This document shows, piece by piece, positions 33,493 through 43,071 of a DNA stretch of 64,000 bases. The position numbers and the translations under genes are program-made. Numbering within the stretch: position 1 is the first letter of the stretch; each line of letters opens with the position of its first letter. This DNA is from Oribacterium sinus (GTDB taxonomy: Bacteria; Bacillota; Clostridia; Lachnospirales; Lachnospiraceae), in the NCBI RefSeq assembly GCF_014202695.1, contig NZ_JACHHH010000010.1, positions 47,044-111,043 on the forward strand, read 5' to 3'. A model generated the notes under the pieces. That model searched no databases. It saw only the letters and a program-made list of their open reading frames with translations, and was not told the origin of the DNA.

Positions 33493-35459
33493 GGGATTTT
33501 GTAAGAGTGGCTACAGCCTGTCCTAAGGGAAGGGTGGCGGATCCGGAGTATAATCTGGAGCAAATGCTGATTTTGGCTAGAAAAGCAGAGGAGGAAAAGG
33601 TTTCTTTGCTGGTGTACCCGGAGCTTTGTCTGACTTCCTACACCGCCATGGATATGATTTATCAGCGCAGTCTTTTGGAGGCCGGAGAAAAGGCATTAAT
33701 TTCCTTTTGCGAACAAACGAAGGAGATGGATGTTCTTTTTGTAATTGGCTATGGCTTGTTACTGGAAGGAAAATTATTCAATACCGGAGTGGTGACTTAC
33801 CATGGCGATATCTTAGGGATTGTACCGAAGCAGTTTATTCCCAACCATGCGGAGTTTTATGAGAGAAGATATTTTCAGGAAGGAAAGGAAGAGGTTCGCT
33901 TTATCCCTAACATTTTAAAGGGAGAGGGCTATAGAAAGGAAATCCCCTTTGGGGCTTCCCTTCATTTTGTTCGGGAAGAGGACCAAAGATTCCGTCTTGC
34001 AGTGGAAATCTGTGAAGATCTTTGGGTTCCTGTTCCTCCCTCCAGTAAGCATGCACTGGCAGGAGCTACCCTTCTCGCCAACTGTTCCGCTTCTGATGAA
34101 TTGGTAGGAAAGCGGGGAAGCAGAAGACGGCTTTTAGAGCATTACAGCGGAAATCTTCATGCCTCTTATCTTTATTCCAGTGCAGGTCCCTCCGAGTCTA
34201 CCCAGGATATGGTATTCTCTGCCCACTGTCTGATTTCCGAAAATGGAAGAATCTTAAAGGAAAATCAGCCCTTTGAGGAGGGGATTTTCTGGGCGGATGT
34301 GAATCTTGCTCTTTTGGAAGGAGAAAGGATGCGGCAAAGCACCTACTTCGTAAAAGAGGAGCCTTCCTATACACAGTATTTTTCCATGAAGGATAAGCAG
34401 TATACCCTTCATCGTTTTGTAAGTCCCTGTCCCTTCCTGCCAAAGTCGGTAGAAAAGGAAGGTGATAGAGCAAGAGAGATTCTTTCCATTCAGTCAAGAG
34501 GCTTAAAAAAGCGGATGGAGCATGTGGGCTGTAAGAAACTGATTTTAGGATTAAGCGGCGGTCTGGATTCCACTTTGGCTCTTTTTGTATGTTTGGAGAC
34601 CTTTGCCCTTTTGGGATATGATAAGGAAAATATCCTTTGCATCACTATGCCCTCCTTCGGTACCAGTAAGAAAACCCATGACAGTGCAGAGAAACTTGCC
34701 AAAGCCTTGGGAATCTCTTTGTGGGAAATCTCCATTGAGAAGGCTGTGCTACAGCATTTCTCCGATATTGAACATGACGGGGAGAAGAAGGATATAGTCT
34801 ATGAAAATGCCCAGGCAAGAGAAAGAACCCAGATTCTGATGGACTTAGCCAATAAGGAAGGCGCACTTTTAGTGGGAACCGGAGATTTATCCGAATTGGC
34901 CTTGGGCTTTGCCACATACAACGGAGACCATATGTCCATGTACGGGGTAAACGGAGATATTCCCAAGACGGCTATTCCCATGCTTCTTCGAGAATTTGCA
35001 AGAAAGTCCGGTAATCAGGAATTGGAAACTGTGGTGGAGGAAATTATAGCCACTCCGGTAAGTCCGGAGCTTTTGCCACCGGATGCCACCGGAGAGATTA
35101 GTCAGCGGACGGAGGATGTGGTAGGACCCTACCTTTTACAGGATTTCTTCCTCTATCAACATCTACGCTATGGATTTTCCGCAAGAAATATCTATGACTT
35201 GGCCTGCTTTGCTTTCTCTAAGGAAAATCTTGCGAATAAGGAAAATGAACGGACTATTCCGGAATTCAGTCCTGCAGAAATCCTGAAAAACTTAAAAACC
35301 TTCTATAAGCGTTTCTTTGGCAATCAATTCAAACGCTCTTGCTTACCGGATGGGCCAAAGGTTGGTCGGGTAGCCCTATCTCCAAGAGGTGATTTAAGAA
35401 TGGCCAGTGATGCCTGCGCAGAGTCCTGGCTTTCTGAGCTTGCAGAGCTGGAAGCTTAA
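33489..35459 (+). CDS. nadE: Glutamine-dependent NAD+ synthase
   Basis: A 656-residue two-domain enzyme that makes NAD+ from deamido-NAD+, ATP and glutamine. The N-terminal nitrilase-type glutaminase has the Glu-Lys-Cys triad in LVYPELCLTSY, IVPKQFIPNHAEFYE and VEICEDLWVP. The C-terminal synthetase has the PP-loop LGLSGGLDSTLALF near residue 355 and VGTGDLSELALGF. The length matches the long glutamine-dependent type. It overlaps the upstream membrane-protein gene by ATGA. Confidence 0.95.
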   Translation: MRDFVRVATACPKGRVADPEYNLEQMLILARKAEEEKVSLLVYPELCLTSYTAMDMIYQRSLLEAGEKALISFCEQTKEMDVLFVIGYGLLLEGKLFNTGVVTYHGDILGIVPKQFIPNHAEFYERRYFQEGKEEVRFIPNILKGEGYRKEIPFGASLHFVREEDQRFRLAVEICEDLWVPVPPSSKHALAGATLLANCSASDELVGKRGSRRRLLEHYSGNLHASYLYSSAGPSESTQDMVFSAHCLISENGRILKENQPFEEGIFWADVNLALLEGERMRQSTYFVKEEPSYTQYFSMKDKQYTLHRFVSPCPFLPKSVEKEGDRAREILSIQSRGLKKRMEHVGCKKLILGLSGGLDSTLALFVCLETFALLGYDKENILCITMPSFGTSKKTHDSAEKLAKALGISLWEISIEKAVLQHFSDIEHDGEKKDIVYENAQARERTQILMDLANKEGALLVGTGDLSELALGFATYNGDHMSMYGVNGDIPKTAIPMLLREFARKSGNQELETVVEEIIATPVSPELLPPDATGEISQRTEDVVGPYLLQDFFLYQHLRYGFSARNIYDLACFAFSKENLANKENERTIPEFSPAEILKNLKTFYKRFFGNQFKRSCLPDGPKVGRVALSPRGDLRMASDACAESWLSELAELEA

Positions 35460-35461
35460 AT

Positions 35462-35505
35462 GTCTGCAGCTTAAAGCTTAAAAGTCTGTAGCTTGAAGCT
35501 TAAAA
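35462..35505 (+). repeat. Two tandem 22-bp repeats after nadE
   Basis: GTCTGCAGCTTAAAGCTTAA(AA) is followed directly by GTCTGTAGCTTGAAGCTTAA(AA). A partial third unit (GAGCTGGAAGCTTAAAT) overlaps the end of nadE. An extended -10 (TGTTATAAT, 35533-35541) for the next gene lies just beyond. Confidence 0.6.
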
Positions 35506-35590
35506 GTCCATATAGACGTTTTCCGCTTGTTTTGTTATAATATTTTATCGAGTTTTGCCTATTTTTTAAATTAGAAAGCGAAAGAGCTTC

Positions 35591-36373
35591 ATGCATAGAA
35601 TAGAATCTCCTCATAATGAGGGATTAAAAGAAATCAGGGAACTGACGAAAAAAGCCAAGAAACGATGGGAGAAGGGTATGTTTGTGGCGGAAGGGGAAAG
35701 ACTTCTGCTGGATTTGCCTGCGTCCTCTTTGCTTCAGCTTTATGTGCAGGAAGACTACAAAGGGGCATTACCCAGAGGAATAGAGAAAGAGGATTCTCGG
35801 ATTTGTATTCTGAGTAAGAAGGCTATGGAAAGTATTTCCACCACGGAGCACGGACAGGGAATTCTGGGCTTGCTTCGTTTTCCGAAGAAGGAAAAACCTA
35901 AAGGAGATTTGTTTCTGATTTTGGAAAATATTCAGGATCCGGGGAATTTGGGAACCCTTTTTCGTACGGCGGAAGCTGCGGGGGTAAATCATATTTTCCT
36001 AAGCAGGAATACGGTGGATCCCTTTAGTCCGAAAGTGGTTCGATCCACCATGGGCTCCCTTTTTCGCTTGCCCTTCAGCATTGAGGAGGATTTGCTTTCT
36101 CTCTGTGAAAGCTTGAAAAGTGCAGGGGTTCAGGTCTTTGCATTGGACTTGGACGGGAAAAAAACACATTTTCAGGCTGCCTTCCAAGGACCTTCCGCCT
36201 TTTTATTCGGTAATGAGGGCAATGGTCTTACAAAGGAACTGAGCCAAAGTGCTACGGAAAAACTCCTTATTCCCATGGAAGGGAAGATAGAGTCCTTAAA
36301 TGTTGCTACTTCAGCCAGCATAGTACTCTATGAGGCTGTTCGACAAAGAAGATATATAAAGGAGGAAGGATGA
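35591..36373 (+). CDS. SpoU/TrmH-family RNA 2'-O-methyltransferase
   Basis: A 260-residue SPOUT methyltransferase. An N-terminal substrate-binding domain is followed by the three SpoU motifs: NIQDPGNLGTLFRTAEA, LFGNEGNGLTKEL and IPMEGKIESLNVATSASIVL. It probably methylates a ribose in 23S rRNA (RlmB/TsnR-like) or a tRNA; the target is not determined. The gene overlaps argF by four bases. The ribosome site is weak (GAAAGCGAAAGAG). Confidence 0.88.
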   Translation: MHRIESPHNEGLKEIRELTKKAKKRWEKGMFVAEGERLLLDLPASSLLQLYVQEDYKGALPRGIEKEDSRICILSKKAMESISTTEHGQGILGLLRFPKKEKPKGDLFLILENIQDPGNLGTLFRTAEAAGVNHIFLSRNTVDPFSPKVVRSTMGSLFRLPFSIEEDLLSLCESLKSAGVQVFALDLDGKKTHFQAAFQGPSAFLFGNEGNGLTKELSQSATEKLLIPMEGKIESLNVATSASIVLYEAVRQRRYIKEEG

Positions 36374-37374
36374 CTTTAGCAGGACGTGATTTTATGAAAT
36401 TACTGGATTATTCTAAAGAAGAAATTCAGGATATTCTGAATGTAGCCAAGAGACTAAAGAAAGAGAAGAAAGAGGCGGTAAGGCGCTATCCTCACGGAGA
36501 AGCCTGTGCCGGCAAGAACATTGTCCTGATTTTTGAAAAGGCATCCACCAGAACCAGATGTGCCTTTGAGGTGGCGGCAGCGGACCTTGGTGTGCATAGC
36601 ACCATGTTGGATATGTCCACCAGTCAGATGGGAAAGAAGGAAAGTATTGAAGATACGGCAAGAGTACTTTCTACCATGTATGATGGCATTATGTATAGAG
36701 GCTATTCCCAGGAGGGGATGGAGGAGTTTGCCAGATATTCCTCCGTACCGGTGTGGAATGCTTTAAGCGACCGTTTTCATCCTACTCAGCTTTTGGCGGA
36801 TTTGCTAACCATTGAGGAGCGTTTCGGAAAGCTTAAGGGACTTAAGCTTTGCTATATGGGAGATGCCCGCTTTAATATGGGAAATTCCTATATGGTGGCC
36901 TGTGCCAAGATGGGCATGCACTTTGTGGCCTGCACAAAGGAAGGTTATTTTCCGGAGGAGGATTTGATTTCCGAGTGTCAGCAGATTGCAGAGGAAAATG
37001 GAGGCAGCCTTCGTTTTACGGAATCCGTGGCAGAAGGGTGTAAGGATGCGGATATTATTTGTACCGATGTTTGGCTATCCATGGGAGAGCCGGAGAGCCT
37101 CTTCGCCCAGAGAATTGCGGATTTACAGCCTTATCAGGTCAATGACACTGCATTTTCTTATGCCAAGGAATCCGCTATTTTCCTTCATTGCCTTCCTGCC
37201 TTCCACAATGCCAGAACGGAAATCGGCGCTAAAATTTATAAGCAGTTCGGTATTTCCGAAATGGAGGTAAGCGACAGCGTTTTTGAATCCGAGCGCTCTC
37301 TGGTATTTGAAGAGGCGGAAAACAGAATGCACACGATTAAGGCGCTTCTCTACCTCAGCTTGGGAGGAGCATAA
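36370..37374 (+). CDS. argF: Ornithine carbamoyltransferase
   Basis: A 334-residue transcarbamylase that makes citrulline from ornithine and carbamoyl phosphate. Carbamoyl-phosphate motifs STRTRCAFEVAA (near residue 56) and FHPTQLLADLLT are present, as is the ornithine-site FLHCLPAFHN with the catalytic Cys. It may act in arginine synthesis or, in reverse, in the deiminase pathway. No other arg genes are adjacent. The start is behind AAAGGAGGAAGG and overlaps the methylase stop. Confidence 0.95.
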   Translation: MTLAGRDFMKLLDYSKEEIQDILNVAKRLKKEKKEAVRRYPHGEACAGKNIVLIFEKASTRTRCAFEVAAADLGVHSTMLDMSTSQMGKKESIEDTARVLSTMYDGIMYRGYSQEGMEEFARYSSVPVWNALSDRFHPTQLLADLLTIEERFGKLKGLKLCYMGDARFNMGNSYMVACAKMGMHFVACTKEGYFPEEDLISECQQIAEENGGSLRFTESVAEGCKDADIICTDVWLSMGEPESLFAQRIADLQPYQVNDTAFSYAKESAIFLHCLPAFHNARTEIGAKIYKQFGISEMEVSDSVFESERSLVFEEAENRMHTIKALLYLSLGGA

Positions 37375-37649
37375 TGGAAAGACGGCTAAGAGGGAGAAAT
37401 CCAAACAGGAAATATGATTTTCTCTATATTGGCATAGGTCTTGTGATTAGTATTATGGCGATTTTCGCTTTAACAAAGCCGGAGGAGAATCAGGTTCTCT
37501 TTCCTTTCATTTTCTTTTTTGCGGCCATTCTTCGTGTGGTCTATGTGTTACAGGGAAGAGAAGAGGGAAAGAAGAGGCTTCTGTCTCTTTTTGTCGGTAT
37601 TTTACTGTTGTTACTCAGCATCATCACAGGCATGAGCCTGTGGAGATAA
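37374..37649 (+). CDS. Small three-span membrane protein, unknown
   Basis: 91 residues with a basic N-terminus (MERRLRGRNPNRKYDF) and three hydrophobic segments (FLYIGIGLVISIMAIFAL; FPFIFFFAAILRVVYVL; LLSLFVGILLLLLSIITG). It shares a base with the argF stop, so it is translationally coupled. No family recognised. Confidence 0.55.
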   Translation: MERRLRGRNPNRKYDFLYIGIGLVISIMAIFALTKPEENQVLFPFIFFFAAILRVVYVLQGREEGKKRLLSLFVGILLLLLSIITGMSLWR

Positions 37650-37673
37650 GCCCTAAAAAGAAAGGATGTTCAT

Positions 37674-38831
37674 TTGGAAAGAGAAGAATTAGAGAAAATA
37701 CTTGCTTCTTTGCTGCAAAAGGCAAAAAGCAATAAAAACAGCATCGATTTAGGGGAAGTGCAGGAGGCAGTAAAGGAGTTTTCCCTAAATGAAGAGCAGA
37801 TGGAGCAGGTTTTGCTTTTGCTGGAGAACAAGGGAATCGAGATTATTCCCATTCTGGATGAGGATGCGCTTAAAACCATAGAAAAGGACGGAGATAAGGC
37901 GGAGCCGGATGCTCTCCTTCCGTTAGAAGATGACGATGACTTCGTAAAGGAAGAAGAGGGAGAGGAGATTGACCTGGATGCGGTGGATCTTCTGGAAGGA
38001 ATCGGAACGGAAGATCCGGTTAGAATGTACCTGAAGGAAATCGGTACCGTACCCCTTCTTACCGCCGAGGAAGAATATGCTCTTGCCATGAAGAAGCAGG
38101 AGGGAGATGAATATGCTAAACAGAGGTTGATTGAAGCTAACCTTCGTTTGGTTGTTTCTATTGCCAAAAGATATACCGGCCGTGGAATGAGCTTCCTGGA
38201 CTTGGTGCAGGAAGGAAATCTCGGTTTGATTAAAGGCGTGGAAAAGTTTGACCCGGAGAAGGGCTTTAAGCTTTCTACCTATGCTACCTGGTGGATTCGT
38301 CAGTCCGTAACCAGAGCCTTAGCAGACCAGGCCAGAACTATTCGTGTTCCCGTGCATATGGTGGAAACCATCAACAAGATGTCCAAGATGCAGAGAAAGC
38401 TGACCTTAGAGCTTGGCTATGAGCCTTCCGTAAAGGAACTGGCGGAGCATTTGGATATGACAGAGGAGAAGGTACAGGAAATCATGCAGATTGCCAGAGA
38501 GCCGGCTTCTTTGGAAACCCCCATCGGTGAAGAGGATGATTCCAACTTGGGAGATTTTGTGGCGGATACCAATGTTCTCTCTCCGGAGGGAAATGTGGAA
38601 TCCGTAATGCTTAGAGAGCATATTGATACGCTTCTTGGGGATTTAAAGGAAAGAGAAAGACAGGTTATCGTACTTCGTTTCGGATTAGAGGATGGACATC
38701 CAAGAACACTGGAAGAAGTAGGAAAAGAATTTAATGTTACCAGAGAGAGAATTCGACAGATTGAGGCAAAGGCTTTAAGAAAGCTGAGAAACCCTGTCCG
38801 TTCCAAGAGAATTCGAGACTTTTTACAGTAA
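37674..38831 (+). CDS. rpoD: Primary sigma factor of RNA polymerase (sigma-70/SigA)
   Basis: A 385-residue group 1 sigma factor. The acidic N-terminal region 1.1 (about 1-95) is followed by region 1.2 ([16 protein letters not shown]), region 2 ([20 protein letters not shown], then [17 protein letters not shown] for -10 recognition), region 3 and region 4.2 ([18 protein letters not shown]). The start appears to be TTG at 37674 behind AAAGAAAGG; no in-frame ATG is nearby. In most Firmicutes it follows dnaG, but here it follows argF and a small membrane protein and precedes queH. Confidence 0.95.
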   Translation: MEREELEKILASLLQKAKSNKNSIDLGEVQEAVKEFSLNEEQMEQVLLLLENKGIEIIPILDEDALKTIEKDGDKAEPDALLPLEDDDDFVKEEEGEEIDLDAVDLLEGIGTEDPVRMYLKEIGTVPLLTAEEEYALAMKKQEGDEYAKQRLIEANLRLVVSIAKRYTGRGMSFLDLVQEGNLGLIKGVEKFDPEKGFKLSTYATWWIRQSVTRALADQARTIRVPVHMVETINKMSKMQRKLTLELGYEPSVKELAEHLDMTEEKVQEIMQIAREPASLETPIGEEDDSNLGDFVADTNVLSPEGNVESVMLREHIDTLLGDLKERERQVIVLRFGLEDGHPRTLEEVGKEFNVTRERIRQIEAKALRKLRNPVRSKRIRDFLQ

Positions 38832-38838
38832 GGAAGCT

Positions 38839-39501
38839 ATGAAGAAAAATTATGAACAGCTGATGGAAAGCCATCTTCCGAAAAGCGGAGAAAAAAAGAG
38901 ATTGCTACTCCATGTCTGCTGTGCTCCCTGCTCCACGGCAGTACTGGAGAGTTTGGAACAATATTTTTCCATCAGCATCTTCTTTTATAACCCGAACTTG
39001 GATTCGAAATCCGAGTTTTTGCATAGGGCGGAGGAATGTAAGAGGTTGGTGAAGGAAATGGGCTTTTCTATGGATGTGATTGTTTCCAACTATATCCATG
39101 AGGAGTTCCTGGAGATAGCCAAAGGTTTGGAAAAGGAGCCTGAAAGAGGGGCCAGGTGTGATGCCTGTTTCAATCTTCGATTAGAAGAAACCGCCCAATA
39201 CGGGGCAGGCTGGAATAAAGAACATCCGGATCAGGCTTTTGATTATTTTTGTACCAGCTTAAGCATCTCTCCTTTAAAGGATGCTACAGTTTTAAATGAA
39301 ATCGGAGAAGCCTTGGGAGAGAAGTACGGAATCGCCTACCTGCCTTCGGATTTTAAGAAAAAGAGTCGATACCTTCGTTCCATAGAATTATCCAAAGAAC
39401 ATAATCTGTATCGGCAGGACTATTGCGGATGTGAATTTTCCAAGGCGGAAAGCATCAGAAGAAATAAGGAAAGAGAAAAAGCGGAAAGCTGTTCGAAATA
39501 G
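38839..39501 (+). CDS. queH: Epoxyqueuosine reductase QueH
   Basis: A 220-residue DUF208 protein that reduces epoxyqueuosine to queuosine in tRNA, replacing the unrelated QueG. Cys-rich metal/iron-sulfur motifs are LLHVCCAPCST near residue 24, ARCDACFNLRLEETA near 107-120, and YRQDYCGCEFS near the C-terminus. FFYNPNL and SISPLKDA are family blocks. It starts seven bases after rpoD and ends nine before the HPr-like gene, so it is probably in the rpoD operon. Confidence 0.92.
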   Translation: MKKNYEQLMESHLPKSGEKKRLLLHVCCAPCSTAVLESLEQYFSISIFFYNPNLDSKSEFLHRAEECKRLVKEMGFSMDVIVSNYIHEEFLEIAKGLEKEPERGARCDACFNLRLEETAQYGAGWNKEHPDQAFDYFCTSLSISPLKDATVLNEIGEALGEKYGIAYLPSDFKKKSRYLRSIELSKEHNLYRQDYCGCEFSKAESIRRNKEREKAESCSK

Positions 39502-39510
39502 GAGGGGGAT

Positions 39511-39804
39511 ATGCTTAGTCAAGAGGTAAAAATCATCAATGAATCAGGATTACATTTACGTCCGGCCGGGGTGCTTACCCAAACCTGTATCCGATATAAA
39601 AGTGAAATTATTTTGCATTATGGAGAGCGTAAGATTGTAGGAAAGTCCGTGCTAAACGTGATGGCTGCCGGAATAAAACGAGGCAGTACCGTAGTGGTAG
39701 AATGTAATGGTCCTGACGAAGAAGAGGCCCTAAAGGCAGTGGTGGAAGCCATTTCCAACGGCCTAGGAGAAGGCCCGGAGGGCTCAGAGCCGTTGTTCAC
39801 ATAA
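39511..39804 (+). CDS. HPr-family phosphocarrier protein
   Basis: A 97-residue HPr-fold protein. The phosphoryl-accepting His is in SGLHLRPAG (residue 15 by motif), and the regulatory Ser-46 equivalent is in GKSVLNVMAAG. It is slightly longer than typical HPr (about 88) because of a GEGPEGSEPLFT tail. It may be the PTS phosphocarrier or a Crh-like regulator. No ptsI gene is adjacent. The ribosome site is GGAGGGG. Confidence 0.85.
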   Translation: MLSQEVKIINESGLHLRPAGVLTQTCIRYKSEIILHYGERKIVGKSVLNVMAAGIKRGSTVVVECNGPDEEEALKAVVEAISNGLGEGPEGSEPLFT

Positions 39805-39807
39805 GAC

Positions 39808-39842
39808 AAAAGGGGATGTAAAAATTCACATCCCCTTTTTTG
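39808..39842. terminator. Bidirectional terminator between HPr gene and mrp
   Basis: AAAAGGGGATGT and ACATCCCCTTTT form a 12-bp stem around AAAAATTC, with A/T tracts on both sides. Confidence 0.85.
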
Positions 39843-39866
39843 TTGCTACAATAGAAGTATTGAAGC

Positions 39867-40724
39867 TTATTCCTCCAAAATCCCCTTCAAAACCTCTACC
39901 GCATGAGCCAGTGTCTTACTGGTATTAATGGCTTCTACAGCACCGGCATCCATATAGGCGGCATTGCCCGGTTCAATGGGAAGCTTTGCCAGAAGTTCCA
40001 GCCCTTCTTTTTCAGCCAGCTCTTCAATATGGCTTTCTCCAAAGACGGATATTTTCTCCTCGCAGTGGGGACACTGGAGGTAGGACATATTTTCAATGAT
40101 TCCCAAGATAGGAATATTCATCTTTTCCGCCATCCGGACTGCCTTCTGCACAATCATGGAAACCAGGTCCTGGGGGGAGGTAACAATCACGATTCCCGCC
40201 ACCGGCATGGACTGAAATACGGTTAAGGGGACGTCTCCGGTTCCGGGGGGCATATCCACGAAGAGATAATCTATATCCTTCCATTCTACCTCCTGCCAGA
40301 ACTGCTTTACCGCATTGGCAATCATGGAGCCTCTCCAGATTACGGGATCGGTTTCATTTTCCAAAAGCAGATTGGTGGAAATGATTTCCACGCCTCCTGC
40401 ACTTTTCTCCGGCACCATGGACTTTCCGTCGCTGCTTAATGCTACGCCGTCGTGAGCCAGTCCGAAAGCCTTAGGAATGGAAGGCCCGGTAATATCCGCA
40501 TCTAAAATTCCTACATGATAGCCCGCCTTATTCATTGCGGAAGCAAGTAAGGAGCAAACGGTGGATTTTCCCACACCGCCCTTTCCGGATACGATGCCGA
40601 TTACCTTCTTTACGGAGGAACCGGGGGCTAAGGGTAACTTCTGAATTCCCGCACTTTTACTTGGGCAGCCGGATGAGCAGCTGCTACAGTTGGAGTTGCA
40701 GGAAGATGGATTTTGTTCTGCCAT
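39867..40724 (-). CDS. Mrp/NBP35-family iron-sulfur carrier ATPase
   Basis: A 285-residue P-loop ATPase. The N-terminus is Cys-rich (CNSNCSSCSSGC). The deviant Walker A is GIVSGKGGVGKSTV near residue 45, and DADITGPSIPKAFG and FVDMPPGTGD follow. A CPHC motif near residue 219 bridges an Fe-S cluster in the dimer. It probably delivers clusters to Fe-S proteins such as LeuC downstream on the opposite strand. Given the CODH homologue in the window, it could also be considered as a maturation factor, but it is about 11 kb away and there is no evidence for that role. Confidence 0.92.
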   Translation of the reverse strand: MAEQNPSSCNSNCSSCSSGCPSKSAGIQKLPLAPGSSVKKVIGIVSGKGGVGKSTVCSLLASAMNKAGYHVGILDADITGPSIPKAFGLAHDGVALSSDGKSMVPEKSAGGVEIISTNLLLENETDPVIWRGSMIANAVKQFWQEVEWKDIDYLFVDMPPGTGDVPLTVFQSMPVAGIVIVTSPQDLVSMIVQKAVRMAEKMNIPILGIIENMSYLQCPHCEEKISVFGESHIEELAEKEGLELLAKLPIEPGNAAYMDAGAVEAINTSKTLAHAVEVLKGILEE

Positions 40725-40738
40725 AATCTTTCCTTTCT

Positions 40739-41635
40739 CTATACCTTTTCCTTCTTTAGGAAGGCCACAAAGCTCTCTAAGGAAGGAGAGTTGTTCTTGC
40801 TGTTATACAGAAAAGCAATTCTTCGCTTTTCTATAGGCTGGGGAAGTTTTATTTCCACCAGCTGCCCATTTTTTAGATCTTCCTCCACAAAATCTCGAAT
40901 TACCCAGGCAATACCGATGCCGATTTTGGCTGAGTCAATCAAAAGATCCATGGTATTTAATTCCATAATCTGGGGGCAGTAGATTTGATTCTCCTTAAGA
41001 TAATTCTCAATATGATGCCGGGAGAGATTTTGCTCCTCCAAAAGCATCACATTGGCATCCTGAAACAAGGAAAAGGCTTCTCCCCTAATGTTTTTCAGAT
41101 TACGCAAATATTGAGGAGCTGCCACCAGAATATCCTCCACTTCCCGCTCCATCAGAATTTCTTGATTGATACCAAGCTTTTTCGGAAGAGCTGCTAAAGC
41201 CAGATCAATCTGATGATCCTCTAAAAGATGGAGGGTTTTTCCGCTATCCTGATTCTTTAAGCTGATACGAATATTGGGGTACTCCTTCATAAAAGCCTTC
41301 AGATAGGGAAGAAGAATAAAACGGCAAAGGGTGCTGCTGGCACCGATATCCAGATGACCGATATGAAAGTCCTTCATTTTCTGGAGGGTTTCTTCCGCCT
41401 CTTGAATATGAGCAAAGGCATCCTTAATATACTGAAATAAAACCTTTCCCTCATCGGTTAAACTGACGCCCCGGGAATTTCTTTTAAATAGCTTGATTTC
41501 CAAGCTATCCTCTAAGCGAACGATGGTTTTGGAAATCGCCGGCTGGGAAATATAGAGCTGTTCTGCGGCCTTGGAAATATTTCCGCTTTTAGCCACTTCA
41601 TAAAATATCCGATAGGTGGATAGGTTCTGTTCCAT
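40739..41635 (-). CDS. LysR-family transcriptional regulator, divergent from leuCD
   Basis: A 298-residue LTTR. The N-terminal winged helix-turn-helix (LSTYRIFYEVAKSGNISKAA, then YISQPAISKTIVRLE) is followed by the effector domain with HIGHLDIGASSTLCRF. The start at 41635 follows AAAGGA; a longer in-frame ATG at 41758 runs through the promoter region. The gene faces leuC across 161 bases, the usual LTTR arrangement, so leuCD is the likely target. The effector may be an intermediate such as isopropylmalate. Confidence 0.88.
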   Translation of the reverse strand: MEQNLSTYRIFYEVAKSGNISKAAEQLYISQPAISKTIVRLEDSLEIKLFKRNSRGVSLTDEGKVLFQYIKDAFAHIQEAEETLQKMKDFHIGHLDIGASSTLCRFILLPYLKAFMKEYPNIRISLKNQDSGKTLHLLEDHQIDLALAALPKKLGINQEILMEREVEDILVAAPQYLRNLKNIRGEAFSLFQDANVMLLEEQNLSRHHIENYLKENQIYCPQIMELNTMDLLIDSAKIGIGIAWVIRDFVEEDLKNGQLVEIKLPQPIEKRRIAFLYNSKNNSPSLESFVAFLKKEKV

Positions 41636-41658
41636 GTTTATCCTTTCTTTTTGAGATA

Positions 41659-41677
41659 ACTTAAGGGAATAATAAGT
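41659..41677. promoter_or_regulatory. LTTR-type operator between lysR gene and leuC
   Basis: ACTTA, nine bases, TAAGT, with flanking AGAT/ATCT extending the dyad. It contains the T-N11-A core expected for LysR proteins and lies just upstream of the leuC -35. Confidence 0.4.
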
Positions 41678-41693
41678 ATCTAAAAAATGTATT

Positions 41694-41721
41694 TTGATTA
41701 TAGCAGTAGCTTTGTTACACT
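41694..41721 (+). promoter_or_regulatory. Candidate leuCD promoter
   Basis: TTGATT (41694-41699), 16 bases, TACACT (41716-41721), 75 bases before the leuC ATG and 17 bases past the LTTR-type dyad. Confidence 0.4.
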
Positions 41722-41796
41722 GTAAAGAAGAATGCAATTCTGCTTTTATAAAATACATAGGAGCAGGCGGTTTAGCTAGGAAGTAAGGAGATTTCC

Positions 41797-43062
41797 ATGG
41801 GAATGACGATGAGTCAGAAGATTTTGGCCAAGCATGCAGGCTTAGAGGAAGTACAGGCAGGACAATTAATTCTAGCCAAGGTGGATTTGGTACACGGAAA
41901 TGATATCACCACTCCGGTGGCAATTCGTGAGCTGGATAAGATTCACGGAGAGGGAGTATTTGACAAGGAGAAGGTAGTCTTTGTTATGGATCACTTTGTG
42001 CCTAATAAGGATATTACCTCTGCTAAATGTACTCAGATTTGCAGAAACTTTGCTAAGGAGCATGGACTGAAGCACTACTATGATGTAGGAAACATGGGTA
42101 TTGAGCATGCCCTGATTCCAGAGCAGGGCCTGATTACAGCGGGAGAGCTGTCCATCGGTGCGGACTCCCATACCTGTACCTATGGGGCTTTAGGGGCGTT
42201 TTCCACAGGCGTGGGATCTACAGATATGGCGGCGGCTATGGCTACAGGAGAGCTTTGGTTCAAGGTGCCCACCGCTATTAAGGTGGTATTAAAGGGCAAA
42301 TTACAAAAACATGTCAGTGGTAAGGATCTGATTCTTCATTTGATCGGTATGATCGGTGTGGATGGAGCCCTTTATGAGTCCATTGAGTTTACCGGAGAGG
42401 GTGTGGCTTCTCTTTCTATGGACGATCGCTTTGCCATCTGCAATATGGCCATCGAGGCCGGTGGAAAGAACGGTATTTTCCCGGTGGATGAGAAGACTCT
42501 GGAATATATAAAGGCCCATTCTCAGAAGGAATATCATATCTATGAAGCGGATGAGGATGCGGAGTATGACAGAGTTATTGAGATTGACCTTTCTACCCTT
42601 AAGTCCACTGTGGCTTTTCCTCATTTGCCGGAAAACACTCATGAAATCGGCAGCTTTGAGAAGATCAGCATTGATCAGGCGGTAATCGGTTCCTGTACCA
42701 ACGGCAGACTTTCCGATATCAAGGTGGCGGCTGAGATTGCCAGAGGAAGAAAGATTGCGGAAAATGTTCGTTGTATCGTGATTCCTGCTACCCAGAAGAT
42801 TTATCTGGAGGCTATGGAGAAGGGCTATATTAAGGATTTGATTGAGGCGGGAGCGGTAGTAAGTACCCCAACTTGCGGTCCCTGCCTTGGAGGCTATATG
42901 GGAATTTTGGCGCCTAATGAGCGTTGCATTTCCACTACCAACAGAAACTTTGTGGGAAGAATGGGAGATGCCAGCTCGGAGATTTATCTGTCTTCTCCGG
43001 AGGTAGCTATGGCATCGGCTGTTTTGGGATATATTGCATCCCCAACGGATTTAGGACTATAG
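41797..43062 (+). CDS. leuC: 3-isopropylmalate dehydratase large subunit
   Basis: A 421-residue aconitase-family protein, the short two-subunit type. [20 protein letters not shown] (about residues 116-135) and [14 protein letters not shown], plus [12 protein letters not shown], supply the three cluster cysteines and substrate residues. With LeuD it isomerises 2- to 3-isopropylmalate in leucine synthesis; homoaconitase activity is possible in this clade. The start follows AAGGAGAT. leuD starts nine bases after its stop. leuA and leuB are not in the window. Confidence 0.93.
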   Translation: MGMTMSQKILAKHAGLEEVQAGQLILAKVDLVHGNDITTPVAIRELDKIHGEGVFDKEKVVFVMDHFVPNKDITSAKCTQICRNFAKEHGLKHYYDVGNMGIEHALIPEQGLITAGELSIGADSHTCTYGALGAFSTGVGSTDMAAAMATGELWFKVPTAIKVVLKGKLQKHVSGKDLILHLIGMIGVDGALYESIEFTGEGVASLSMDDRFAICNMAIEAGGKNGIFPVDEKTLEYIKAHSQKEYHIYEADEDAEYDRVIEIDLSTLKSTVAFPHLPENTHEIGSFEKISIDQAVIGSCTNGRLSDIKVAAEIARGRKIAENVRCIVIPATQKIYLEAMEKGYIKDLIEAGAVVSTPTCGPCLGGYMGILAPNERCISTTNRNFVGRMGDASSEIYLSSPEVAMASAVLGYIASPTDLGL

Positions 43063-43071
43063 GAGGCTGTT

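Noticed and set aside
39867..40724. Mrp-type ATPase as a dedicated CODH maturation factor (CooC)
   Set aside because: It has the NBP35/Mrp cysteine pattern and CPHC motif of general Fe-S carriers and lies about 11 kb from the CODH gene.
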